From IMG/VR virus record IMGVR_UViG_3300008267_000043, positions 1-63,096 of that record: a stretch of DNA of 63,096 bases. The stretch is one strand, 5' to 3'. The notes beneath the pieces were generated by a model. It was not told where the DNA came from. It saw only the letters and a list, made by a program, of their open reading frames with translations, and searched no databases. The translations under genes and the position numbers were made by a program. Numbering within the stretch: the first letter of the stretch is position 1; the number at the start of each line of letters is the position of its first letter. The stretch is from a virus. Positions 56,717 to 63,096 of the stretch are shown here, piece after piece.

Positions 56717-56925
56717 CTGAATTTAAGTACCGAATCACATACAACAACGGTAATTTTGCTGATTGGGATGCGATGCAGAAAGAACTGGCGTGGGCCTACA
56801 AATGGGGCATCTTCTTGTATGCCATCCGTTTAAACATTGGCGCATGGAGGGCAGGGCATAAGTCATTCAAGTATTGGCTGTATGTCTTACGCAGGAAACC
56901 AAAAATCACAAGGGAGCGAACATGA
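56713..56925 (+). CDS. Small basic aromatic protein
   Basis: A 70-residue protein, MTEFKYRITYNNGNFADWDA... with many Trp/Tyr and a basic end (VLRRKPKITRERT). It starts in ATGA overlap with the previous gene. Function unknown. Confidence 0.6.
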   Translation: MTEFKYRITYNNGNFADWDAMQKELAWAYKWGIFLYAIRLNIGAWRAGHKSFKYWLYVLRRKPKITRERT

Positions 56926-57125
56926 TTGATGACCCCGAAGACGAAGCGTTCAACGAGATTGAACGGCAAGCACAACAACGCAAGGAGGCTGTGAAAGCCA
57001 GCGTATCTCTGAACCCATACCGAAGCCAAGTCATTGAAGAAGTGGCGCAACACATTGAGAAGATGAAGGGCTTTGGTCAGGACACTGTGCAGAGTTTTGC
57101 AACGTACATCAGGGGGTTGAAATGA
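56922..57125 (+). CDS. Small helical protein
   Basis: A 67-residue protein: acidic start MIDDPEDEAFNEIERQAQQR, then a long helix. ATG 56922 follows AGGGAG and overlaps the previous stop. Function unknown. Confidence 0.6.
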   Translation: MIDDPEDEAFNEIERQAQQRKEAVKASVSLNPYRSQVIEEVAQHIEKMKGFGQDTVQSFATYIRGLK

Positions 57126-57340
57126 ACAACGAAAAAGTAATCGCCCTACCAGCATCCACAAACTACACGGCTGAACAAGCATTGCAGTCCGCACTGCAAA
57201 TGGAGTTGACCGATGTGATGGTTATTGGGTACGACTTTGAAGGGGAACTGTTTGTGCGTTCGTCCAAGATGACCCGAGCAGAGGGTTTGTTTATGGTGAA
57301 GAAGGCTGAGGAGTGGAGTATGTATGGGGGTAAAGAATGA
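57122..57340 (+). CDS. Small protein, unknown
   Basis: A 72-residue protein (MNNEKVIALPASTNYTAEQA..., VMVIGYDFEGELFVRSSKMT). Mixed alpha/beta with a helix ALQSALQ then two strands. Overlaps both neighbours by 4 bp. No family recognised. Confidence 0.6.
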   Translation: MNNEKVIALPASTNYTAEQALQSALQMELTDVMVIGYDFEGELFVRSSKMTRAEGLFMVKKAEEWSMYGGKE

Positions 57341-57531
57341 CTTGTCCTGACTGCGAACGATACAAACTCAGTGCGTCCATGTGGCGCAACGAAGCGTACA
57401 AACATGCGGGAGTAGAACTGCCGTGGAACCCTGAAGAACTGCTACGCAAAGAGTACGAGCGTGGGTTCATTGATGGGATGCAAGAGCAACTGCGTAGAGT
57501 AGTTGATAAAAAAGTAAAGGGGGGCACATGA
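57337..57531 (+). CDS. Small CxxC protein
   Basis: A 64-residue protein with a single CxxC at the start (MTCPDCERYKLSASMWRNEA) and a charged helical rest. Part of the same overlapped run. A single CxxC may bind zinc as a dimer. Confidence 0.6.
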   Translation: MTCPDCERYKLSASMWRNEAYKHAGVELPWNPEELLRKEYERGFIDGMQEQLRRVVDKKVKGGT

Positions 57532-57710
57532 CCGCAAACGACTTGCACGACCTGAGTAAATTCTTGATGGACTTGCACTTTATCCAAGCCAACGCAATCG
57601 TAGGGGCTGAGTTGCAGGGTAACAAACAAGCCATCAAGTACATGAAGCGCATCGCAGAACTGCGTGAGTTGATTAAGTTGGAAGCCGGAATCAAGGAGAA
57701 GCAAGCATGA
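57528..57710 (+). CDS. Small helical protein
   Basis: A 60-residue all-helical protein, MTANDLHDLSKFLMDLHFIQ..., with ATGA-type overlaps on both sides. Function unknown. Confidence 0.6.
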   Translation: MTANDLHDLSKFLMDLHFIQANAIVGAELQGNKQAIKYMKRIAELRELIKLEAGIKEKQA

Positions 57711-57895
57711 GTGTTCCGTACAACAACGACACAAGAGACAGCTACGTTGAACGCATGAAAGGCAACCATTTGGATATAGCTGAAACGCACTATGACCTTG
57801 GCAACAAGGTGTCCATGTGGCAACAGTTGTTTACATGGGTGCAAGCTGGCGAAATATACGGCGATCACTGGGACAAATTGAAGGAGAAGCTATGA
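57707..57895 (+). CDS. Small protein, unknown
   Basis: A 62-residue protein (MSVPYNNDTRDSYVERMKGN..., FTWVQAGEIYGDHWDKLKEK) in 4-bp overlap with both neighbours. No family recognised. Confidence 0.6.
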   Translation: MSVPYNNDTRDSYVERMKGNHLDIAETHYDLGNKVSMWQQLFTWVQAGEIYGDHWDKLKEKL

Positions 57896-58125
57896 CACAA
57901 GACATCATTGAGATGGCAAGACAGGCTGGCTTTGAAATTGATTGCTGTTCTCTTGATTGGCATAAGCGAATAACAGCCTTTGCCAACCTTGTAGCCGCCA
58001 AGGAAAGAGAAGCCTGTGCAAAGTTGTGTGATGACATTGAATTACGGTGCATTGCAAAAGATGTTGATGACCCGCCATTGAAGCACGTTGCCGCCGCCAT
58101 TAGAGCCAGAGGAGAACAAGCATGA
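57892..58125 (+). CDS. Small protein with CC motif
   Basis: A 77-residue protein, MTQDIIEMARQAGFEIDCCS..., with LVAAKEREACAKLCDDIELR. Sequence of this kind (E-R-E-A-C-A-x-x-C) is very common in small orphan proteins of proteobacterial prophages. The start codon region, ATGACACAAGACATCA, is repeated at the next gene. Confidence 0.65.
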   Translation: MTQDIIEMARQAGFEIDCCSLDWHKRITAFANLVAAKEREACAKLCDDIELRCIAKDVDDPPLKHVAAAIRARGEQA

Positions 58126-58520
58126 CACAAGACATCAAAGATGTATTGAAGCTGGCGCTTGAGGGCGTGGAAATCCATTCGCCTAATTCGCCTGAATACA
58201 TTGTGTGTGCCGCATTGATTGAAGCCTTGAGAGAAAACGCCATGCGTGAAGTCCAGAGGCTTGGGCAAGAGATTGAGCAAGAGCCTGTGGCGTTGCCTTG
58301 TTGCGGTTACGCAGATGCAAGTGCAGTCAAATGGAACCCACATAACCAAGTCGTGCAATGCCATAACTGCGGACAAGTCTACGAGACCCCACCACAACGC
58401 AAGCCGTTGACGGATGAGCAGATTGAAGACGCATGGCGCAAAGTAGAGACAGGTGACTTTTACGATTGCGTACAGCCTTTTGCCAGAGCCATTGAAGCCG
58501 CCCACGGCATAAGGGATTGA
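58122..58520 (+). CDS. Protein with Cys ribbon and PLTDEQI block
   Basis: A 132-residue protein: MTQDIKDVLKLALEGVEIHS, a ribbon-like CCGYADASAV...VQCHNCGQVY, and RKPLTDEQIEDAWRKVETGD. The PLTDEQI segment is a hallmark of small accessory proteins in betaproteobacterial prophages. Its 5' end duplicates the start of the previous gene. Role unknown. Confidence 0.7.
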   Translation: MTQDIKDVLKLALEGVEIHSPNSPEYIVCAALIEALRENAMREVQRLGQEIEQEPVALPCCGYADASAVKWNPHNQVVQCHNCGQVYETPPQRKPLTDEQIEDAWRKVETGDFYDCVQPFARAIEAAHGIRD

Positions 58521-58521
58521 A

Positions 58522-58725
58522 GTGACTGACAGCCCCTGCATAGCAGTCTGCACAACCTTGTATGACGAGGTATGCAAGGGATGTGGTCGGACATACATTG
58601 AGGTGGCGCAGTGGAACGGCATGACAGAAGAAGAAAAGCAAAAGATATGGACACGCATTGATGCAGAGGCAACAGCGTGGCGATACAACATCTACAAAAA
58701 CCGAGTGATTGAAAGGAACACATGA
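58522..58725 (+). CDS. DUF1289-like Cys protein
   Basis: A 67-residue protein starting at GTG 58522. SPCIAVCTTLYDEVCKGCGR followed by TYIEVAQWNGM is the DUF1289 pattern (C-I-x-V-C...C-x-G-C-x-R-T...W), normally a small proteobacterial protein. It probably binds metal through four Cys. Its presence hints at a proteobacterial host. Confidence 0.85.
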   Translation: MTDSPCIAVCTTLYDEVCKGCGRTYIEVAQWNGMTEEEKQKIWTRIDAEATAWRYNIYKNRVIERNT

Positions 58726-58943
58726 GCTGGAAAAATATAACGATTGAGTACATCAAGGCGCTGGTCAAGCCAAGGCCGATCAGCGAAATCATCGAGCAAG
58801 AATTGCGTGAAGCGTATTTGAGGAAGATGCAAGCAGAGACAGACCTTGAATACTCAAGGTCAATCGTTCAGTACAACCAACAACGTATTGAGCGTTTAGA
58901 GAGACGACTGTATGAACATTCCGATGGAGATGGCCGTGATTAG
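58722..58943 (+). CDS. Small coiled-coil protein
   Basis: A 73-residue charged helical protein, MSWKNITIEYIKALVKPRPI ... RIERLERRLYEHSDGDGRD. It overlaps the following gene by 32 bp. The heptad-like C-terminal half suggests a coiled coil. Function unknown. Confidence 0.6.
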   Translation: MSWKNITIEYIKALVKPRPISEIIEQELREAYLRKMQAETDLEYSRSIVQYNQQRIERLERRLYEHSDGDGRD

Positions 58944-59145
58944 CAGAGCAATTCTTTTGAGCGCAGTAATTGGGTGGGCAGGGAGTAACTTGCTGGCCAC
59001 AGCAGAACCAGCAAAGCCCTTGACCCCAGCGCAGTTGCAAGCCAAGGCCAAACAGAAGTCGGTGAGCAACGTGTGCAAGGGCAAGAGAAAAAGCAAGACC
59101 GTAAAAGAAATATGCAAACGATGGGAGGAACAACAAAATGCTTGA
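58912..59145 (+). CDS. Small exported or membrane-anchored basic protein
   Basis: A 77-residue protein with an N-terminal hydrophobic stretch (about residues 8-30, VISRAILLSAVIGWAGSNLL) and Ala-rich site that resemble a signal peptide, then a Lys-rich tail with two Cys (VCKGKRKSKTVKEICKRW). Possibly periplasmic. Function unknown. Confidence 0.6.
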   Translation: MNIPMEMAVISRAILLSAVIGWAGSNLLATAEPAKPLTPAQLQAKAKQKSVSNVCKGKRKSKTVKEICKRWEEQQNA

Positions 59146-59305
59146 AGTAATCAGAACATTTTTTGGCAGGGTGCGTGGGCAACACCGAGAAAAAGAAACC
59201 GTAGTTGTTGAAGGGAAGATGTGGCGCTGTACTCAATGCCAGATGATTTTTATAACCAAGTCAGCAGGAGAACAGCATCAATGCCAAGACCAAAAAGTGA
59301 GTTGA
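59138..59305 (+). CDS. Small C2HC-type zinc-finger protein
   Basis: A 55-residue protein: a basic N-terminus (FFGRVRGQHREKE) then a finger CTQCQMIF...EQHQC, giving two Cys, one His and one Cys. It overlaps the previous gene by 8 bp and the next by 25 bp. DNA or RNA binding is likely. Confidence 0.6.
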   Translation: MLEVIRTFFGRVRGQHREKETVVVEGKMWRCTQCQMIFITKSAGEQHQCQDQKVS

Positions 59306-59478
59306 CTGACAACTGCAAAATCATAGGCGTTCGATTAACACAATGGGAGTTTGAAGAATGGAAGAAGTTGGGTGCACAGAAGTGGCTACGAAAGTTGTTA
59401 AAAGAAAGCAAGCTAAAAGCCGTCCCGTCATTGAGCAACTACTTGCAAGAAACGAATGGAACCCGTTTGAAAGAGTAG
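59281..59478 (+). CDS. Ribbon-helix-helix-like small protein
   Basis: A 65-residue protein. MPRPKSELTDNCKIIGVRLT followed by QWEFEEWKKLGAQKWLRKLL gives a strand then two helices, like small Arc-type (RHH) regulators. The start at ATG 59281 is chosen because of this motif. It overlaps 59358-59567 by 121 bp in another frame. Confidence 0.65.
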   Translation: MPRPKSELTDNCKIIGVRLTQWEFEEWKKLGAQKWLRKLLKESKLKAVPSLSNYLQETNGTRLKE

Positions 59479-59567
59479 ACCCAAAGATACTGGCGCACCT
59501 GCACAAGAAGCATGAGCAGACAGCACGTAAGTTTTTGTTAGTTAATTTTGAGGAGGCAACATTTTGA
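59358..59567 (+). CDS. Small basic protein overlapping RHH gene
   Basis: A 69-residue protein; the part from KSRPVIEQLLARNEWNPFER onward (DPKILAHLHKKHEQTARKF) looks coding and lies largely beyond the overlap. A ribosome binding site is not obvious, so the true start may be later in the frame. Function unknown. Confidence 0.5.
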   Translation: MEEVGCTEVATKVVKRKQAKSRPVIEQLLARNEWNPFERVDPKILAHLHKKHEQTARKFLLVNFEEATF

Positions 59568-59815
59568 ACACAAAGAACACCAGCACCAGCGCACTGGACA
59601 AGCAGGTAGGGGGCAACTACTACAAGGCCATGAAGATTCAGCCAGTGCAGTTTATCCATGCGAACAACATTGGATACCTTGAAGGCAACATCATCAAATA
59701 TGTTTGCAGATGGAGAGGCAAGAACGGCATGGCCGACCTTGAGAAAGCCAAACACTACATCGAGTTGTTGATGGCATTGGAGGGCGGCGATGCTGACACC
59801 AGAGAGGAAAGTTAA
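59564..59815 (+). CDS. DUF3310-like protein
   Basis: An 83-residue protein starting at TTG 59564 with GAGGAGG 6 bp upstream. DKQVGGNYYKAMKIQPVQFI, IGYLEGNIIKYVCRWRGKNG and DLEKAKHYIELLMAL match the DUF3310 family of phage nucleotide-metabolism-like small proteins (SaV-like). It could bind nucleotides; activity is unknown. Confidence 0.85.
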   Translation: MNTKNTSTSALDKQVGGNYYKAMKIQPVQFIHANNIGYLEGNIIKYVCRWRGKNGMADLEKAKHYIELLMALEGGDADTREES

Positions 59816-60077
59816 AGCCGCAGTTGTGAAGGTGTTGAAGCAGTACGGTGCGTATTGTTTCTACCCCGTAGCGGGAGGCTTTGGCTCTAGCGGCATACCA
59901 GACATTGTGGTGTGTTACAGGGGCAGATTCATAGGTATCGAGTGCAAGGCTGGCAAGGGTAAGACCACCGCATTGCAGGAGAAGAACCTACAACAGATCA
60001 GAGACAGCGGGGGCATTGCTCTTGTAGTCAATGAGGAGAACCTGCACACCGTGCAGGAAGTTTTAGACAGTATCTAG
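59790..60077 (+). CDS. VRR-NUC domain nuclease
   Basis: A 95-residue stand-alone VRR-NUC protein: the fold core GFGSSGIPDIVVCYRGRFIG then IECKAGKGKTTALQEKNL carries the D...E-x-K catalytic residues of the PD-(D/E)XK class, and ALVVNEENL ends it. Family members cut branched DNA. It lies in the early arm before the polymerase and likely serves replication or recombination. Confidence 0.9.
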   Translation: MLTPERKVKAAVVKVLKQYGAYCFYPVAGGFGSSGIPDIVVCYRGRFIGIECKAGKGKTTALQEKNLQQIRDSGGIALVVNEENLHTVQEVLDSI

Positions 60078-60086
60078 GAGACCAAC

Positions 60087-60713
60087 ATGGGAACAATCGC
60101 AGATGAACTGAAAAAAGTTATGACTCAATGGGACAACACGTCCACAACCGAAACCAACGCAAAGGAAACAACAGTGAACACAACCACAAATAACTCTGAA
60201 CAACGCATGACTATCCGTGACAAGTTGATGCTCATCCTCAACGCCAACCCCGGTGTGAACGGTGTAGAACTCTGTGACTTGACAGCAGAAAGATACCCCG
60301 AAGTTTCAAAGGGCTCGCTCACGTCCACCATAACTCAGCTTGCACAACAGCACTACGCGACACGCAAGCCAGCCACCGTCAACAACCGTGCATCGTATTG
60401 CTACTACCCAGTGGATGACTCGACACGCAAGGCGCTGGTGGCAGAGGAAGAACGTCAGTTGAAACTTGCCCGTGCCCGTGCAGAGAAAGCCCGTGCCGCC
60501 AAAGCCGCCAAAGCCGCTGAGAGACAAGCTGAGGTTGAACCCAACGAACCTGCGCCAGTTGTTACGCAAGCACCTGCACCTGCGCCTGCGCCCACACCAG
60601 AACCTGCGCCAATCATCAAGTCAACGTGGGATGCGAAGACTGCACTGGAAGGCATCAGTGTGTTGCAAGCACGTGAGCTGTACAACGAGCTGAAAAACAT
60701 TTTTGGCAACTGA
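60087..60713 (+). CDS. Winged-helix protein with Ala/Pro-rich tail
   Basis: A 208-residue protein. Residues about 40-110 look like a winged helix (TIRDKLMLILNANPGVNGVE, then SKGSLTSTITQLAQQHY and YCYYPVDD). It is followed by an Ala/Lys/Arg helix (ARARAEKARAAKAAKAAERQ), a Pro/Ala linker and a short C-terminal helix. DNA binding is likely; it may be a histone-like or regulatory protein. Confidence 0.7.
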   Translation: MGTIADELKKVMTQWDNTSTTETNAKETTVNTTTNNSEQRMTIRDKLMLILNANPGVNGVELCDLTAERYPEVSKGSLTSTITQLAQQHYATRKPATVNNRASYCYYPVDDSTRKALVAEEERQLKLARARAEKARAAKAAKAAERQAEVEPNEPAPVVTQAPAPAPAPTPEPAPIIKSTWDAKTALEGISVLQARELYNELKNIFGN

Positions 60714-60780
60714 GGTGAGCAAGAACTACACATGGGGGTGGACAGACCCCCGTGTACAACCAACAGGAGAGGGGAGAGAT

Positions 60781-61062
60781 ATGGCGATATCAACAGACAG
60801 AGGGATTGGCTCATGGCATCGTGAGGGTTTTGAAAACCACGTCGTCAAAGAAGTCAGGATGCTCTTGGACAAAGCGGAAGACCGACATAGAAACGATATG
60901 GAATCGCTCATGGCTAAGTTTGACAGCCAGATGCACGACCTACGCAGGAAAGTTAACACCACAAATGGGTTTTACACATGGCTGATTGAGGTGTACCCAG
61001 AGACAGTGGCGCAGTACAAGGCGTTGATGGACTTACAAAAACTAGGAGAGAAACATGAATGA
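60781..61062 (+). CDS. Tandem family member 1 (W-x-x-x-Y-P motif)
   Basis: A 93-residue protein. A helical part (VVKEVRMLLDKAEDRHRNDM) is followed by the family motif FYTWLIEVYPETVAQYKALM and a short tail. ATG 60781 has AGGAGAGGGGAG upstream; a GTG at 60715 in the same frame is a weaker alternative. First of five consecutive genes with the same C-terminal motif and different N-termini. Function unknown. Confidence 0.7.
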   Translation: MAISTDRGIGSWHREGFENHVVKEVRMLLDKAEDRHRNDMESLMAKFDSQMHDLRRKVNTTNGFYTWLIEVYPETVAQYKALMDLQKLGEKHE

Positions 61063-61321
61063 AGGTGAATGGAAAGCAAACCACTTTGCAGACCCAGATG
61101 TACGTAAAGCCATGAGGCAGTTGCAGGACATGCGCTATGACTTGCAGATACAAGTTGAAGCCCTGACGGATTACACCGCATGGATTGAGGCAACGTATCC
61201 CAACATCAAGGCTGAGTACAAAGCTATCCAAGATTTGGAAGAAGCCAGCAGAGAACGTTCGCCACTTGGGTTTGCCCAAGCGCAAGCGAAAGCGGAGGGT
61301 AGCCATGTCTCTTATGAATAG
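61055..61321 (+). CDS. Tandem family member 2
   Basis: An 88-residue helical protein with the family motif YTAWIEATYPNIKAEYKAIQ followed by DLEEAS, then a 20-residue extra tail. A coiled-coil-like stretch (VRKAMRQLQDMRYDLQIQVE) precedes the motif. It overlaps neighbours on both sides. Function unknown. Confidence 0.75.
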   Translation: MNEGEWKANHFADPDVRKAMRQLQDMRYDLQIQVEALTDYTAWIEATYPNIKAEYKAIQDLEEASRERSPLGFAQAQAKAEGSHVSYE

Positions 61322-61640
61322 CATCGGACTTGGGGGCATATTTGGTAGCCAAGCCAGCCAAGGAAGTATTCAGAACCTACCATCATCACAAGCAACACAA
61401 CTGGGGCAAGGCATGTGGGTTACCACATCCGGCAACACAAGTGGGCAGATGTTAACGGGGGGAATACAGGCACAGCAACAAACTAGCACCCTAACACACA
61501 GTTTGTTAGAAGAAAATAAAAAGTTGTTGGTGGAAATCAAAGACGAACTGCTGGACATGAAGAAGTGGCTGATCGCCACGTACCCAGACATATACAAACA
61601 GTATGTGTGCGTCAAACAACTTGAGGAGGCAAGCAAATGA
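61305..61640 (+). CDS. Tandem family member 3
   Basis: A 111-residue protein with a Gly/Ser/Gln-rich N-terminus (residues 1-60), a helix LLEENKKLLVEIKDELLDMK and the motif KKWLIATYPDIYKQYVCVKQ then LEEASK. ATG 61305 has GGAGGG upstream. Function unknown. Confidence 0.75.
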   Translation: MSLMNSIGLGGIFGSQASQGSIQNLPSSQATQLGQGMWVTTSGNTSGQMLTGGIQAQQQTSTLTHSLLEENKKLLVEIKDELLDMKKWLIATYPDIYKQYVCVKQLEEASK

Positions 61641-61972
61641 GCACAATGAAATCCCCGTACGAGGCGTACACCGCACGGTCAGCCATGAAACCCAATCAGG
61701 GGGTAGCAAGTGACCTCATCAGCAACGTACGATCACAGGGTGAGACAACATCAGAACTGTTCAGCATGTGCCTACAAATGTTGAATGACCATGCACTGCA
61801 CATCGACAGATTGAAACTGCAACTACATGAGACCAATGAGTTTATGAAGTGGGTATCTGAGACGCACCAAGAAGCGTTCAGTGAATACAAGGCAATCAGA
61901 GACCTTACCGTTGCAAGTGGTGGGGCTAACTCTACATTGACCAACATGTTGAAAGAATGGGGGGAAGCATGA
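61637..61972 (+). CDS. Tandem family member 4
   Basis: A 111-residue protein with helix LFSMCLQMLNDHALHIDRLK and the diverged motif FMKWVSETHQEAFSEYKAIR then DLTVAS. The Y-P of the motif is H-Q here, and there is an extra C-terminal tail. Function unknown. Confidence 0.75.
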   Translation: MSTMKSPYEAYTARSAMKPNQGVASDLISNVRSQGETTSELFSMCLQMLNDHALHIDRLKLQLHETNEFMKWVSETHQEAFSEYKAIRDLTVASGGANSTLTNMLKEWGEA

Positions 61973-62232
61973 ACACAATCGAACGGGCAAACCACCACTA
62001 TTACAGCTCAACTGCGGCAAGAGGGTATACCCCAAGCATTGACCTCAACAGCCAAATAAACAACGCAGTACAAAACATCAACATGACTTTGAGCGACCAT
62101 GCCAATCGTCTTGATTCGCTTTTCATGGAACTCAATGACATGCGGGGTTTTTACATGTGGATAGTGAACACGTACCCTGAACATCTGGAACAGTACCGTG
62201 CGATTTTTGATTTGAAGGAAGCAAGCAAATGA
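61969..62232 (+). CDS. Tandem family member 5
   Basis: An 87-residue protein with helix VQNINMTLSDHANRLDSLFM and the motif FYMWIVNTYPEHLEQYRAIF then DLKEASK. It overlaps the gene before and the one after by 4 bp. Function unknown. Confidence 0.75.
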   Translation: MNTIERANHHYYSSTAARGYTPSIDLNSQINNAVQNINMTLSDHANRLDSLFMELNDMRGFYMWIVNTYPEHLEQYRAIFDLKEASK

Positions 62233-62462
62233 ATAAAACCCCACAAATCATGGGTGAAGTTTTTGATGACGGCCAATTCCGTGGGCACGGCATAGCGCCC
62301 TCTGATGTGCATATCGAAAACGGGATAAAGGTGGGGAGATACGTCCTGCTGGATTCTGATGAGGACACGTTCTACATTTTTATTGACACGGGACAGGTGG
62401 GGGCGTTCAAGAAGTCAGACTTTGAAGCCCACGTTGCCGCTTTCTTTGGGTTGAACTTCTGA
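62229..62462 (+). CDS. Small acidic protein before polymerase
   Basis: A 77-residue beta-rich protein (MNKTPQIMGEVFDDGQFRGH..., GRYVLLDSDEDTFYIFIDTG). It follows the tandem family and its stop overlaps the ATG of the DNA polymerase by one base, so the two are translationally coupled. Function unknown. Confidence 0.65.
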   Translation: MNKTPQIMGEVFDDGQFRGHGIAPSDVHIENGIKVGRYVLLDSDEDTFYIFIDTGQVGAFKKSDFEAHVAAFFGLNF

Positions 62463-63096
62463 TGGATGTAATCACACTGGACTTTGAAACGTACTACACC
62501 AACACTGACTTGGGCTTCAAGAAGCAAACGACTGAGGAGTACGTACGTGACCCACGCTTCCACGCCATCGGTGTGGCGGTCAAAGTCAATGACGGGGCAA
62601 CACGTTGGTGTTCAGGCACACACAACCAGATCAAGGCGTTCCTCAAAACCTTTGACTGGAACAACGCCCTTGCGGTGGCACACAACGCCATATTTGATAT
62701 GGCCATCTTGAACTGGCACTTCGACATTCGCCCCAAGGGGATTGCAGACACCCTGAGCATGGGACGTGCTATTCATGGCATCGAGGTGGGCAACAGCTTG
62801 GACAAGCTGACTCAACATTACAAGTTGGGGCAAAAGGGCGACGACACCAGATGGGCAATCAACTTACGGCGTGAGGACTTCACAGCGCAACAGCTTGCTC
62901 AGTATGGGGCGTACTGCGTCAATGATGTGAACCTGACCTATGACTTGTTCAGGACGTTGATGCCCATGTTCAAGATGTCCGAACTCAAGCTGGTTGACCT
63001 GACCATCAGGATGTTTACAGAACCTGTATTGCGCCTTGACCCGGATCAGCTTTCTAAACATCTTGTGGAAGTACGTGATAGCAAGGCAAAACTTCT
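62462..63096 (+). CDS. DNA polymerase family A, N-terminal part with proofreading exonuclease
   Basis: First 211 residues of the polymerase that continues at position 62 of the window. It is a DnaQ-like 3'-5' exonuclease domain with all three motifs: Exo I VITLDFETYY (Asp7, Glu9), Exo II AVAHNAIFDMA, Exo III YGAYCVNDVNLTYD. The exonuclease residues are intact, so proofreading is expected. Confidence 0.93.
   Translation, partial: MDVITLDFETYYTNTDLGFKKQTTEEYVRDPRFHAIGVAVKVNDGATRWCSGTHNQIKAFLKTFDWNNALAVAHNAIFDMAILNWHFDIRPKGIADTLSMGRAIHGIEVGNSLDKLTQHYKLGQKGDDTRWAINLRREDFTAQQLAQYGAYCVNDVNLTYDLFRTLMPMFKMSELKLVDLTIRMFTEPVLRLDPDQLSKHLVEVRDSKAKL
63036..63096. repeat. 61-bp terminal redundancy, right copy
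   Basis: Identical to 1-61; see the left copy. Confidence 0.9.

Noticed and set aside
57831-58691. 286-residue minus-strand ORF across several small early genes
   Set aside because: Spans four coupled plus-strand genes with recognised motifs (DUF1289, Cys ribbon); it is the reverse shadow.
1-63096. CRISPR array, tRNA genes, integrase, insertion sequence
   Set aside because: No regularly spaced direct repeats, tRNA-like folds with CCA-type ends, recombinase motifs or transposase genes were seen on either strand.

Overview
The window is one complete, circularly assembled genome of a tailed double-stranded DNA phage. The first and last 61 bases are identical and the family A DNA polymerase gene reads straight through the junction, so the unique length is 63,035 bp. 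The host is most likely a Gram-negative proteobacterium: the phage has an inner-membrane spanin with a nested lipoprotein spanin, a consensus DnaA box, sigma70-type promoters and a DUF1289-type gene. The virion genes (P22/T7-like adaptors and stabilisation protein, very large Ala/Gln/Gly-rich ejection-type proteins, no tape measure or sheath) suggest a short-tailed podovirus. No integrase, tRNA or CRISPR array was seen; a small excisionase-like HTH and an Xre-like HTH are present, so the lifestyle is unresolved.

Layout. The two halves of the genome are transcribed away from about 46.5-46.95 kb and converge at a terminator near 9.27-9.30 kb. The minus-strand arm (46460 down to 9303) is the late arm, in this order: small and large terminase, portal, a GroES-like co-chaperonin, scaffold, major capsid protein, decoration and adaptor proteins mixed with small very basic proteins, fibres ending in an S74 chaperone and a Gly-rich adhesin, a cupin, a lysis cassette (membrane proteins, Rz/Rz1, M15 peptidase), tail stabilisation protein, and three giant virion or ejection proteins including a 1996-residue polyvalent protein with an HExxH motif.

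The plus-strand arm (46952 to 63096, continuing 1 to 9210) holds the early and replication genes. It starts with regulatory and accessory genes (46.9-57 kb), including a DUF3150 / MoxR-type AAA+ / HExxH-VWA module. It continues with dozens of tightly overlapped small genes, a run of five tandem paralogues of unknown function (60.8-62.2 kb), and then the replication set: DNA polymerase with proofreading domain, PD-(D/E)XK nuclease, SNF2-type helicase, ssDNA-binding-like protein, and AEP primase-helicase.

Most striking are (1) nine copies of a near-perfect palindrome, TTTCGTAC-N-GTACGAAA, all between 46.8 and 54.8 kb. One copy stands before each gene of the MoxR/VWA module, and two sit at the same distance downstream of near-consensus promoters. 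(2) A 47.8-48.2 kb non-coding segment with 48-bp inverted repeats, an AT-rich tract and a perfect DnaA box, a candidate replication origin. (3) The five-member tandem gene family. (4) A 13-bp stem closing a probable structured RNA upstream of the Xre-like gene.
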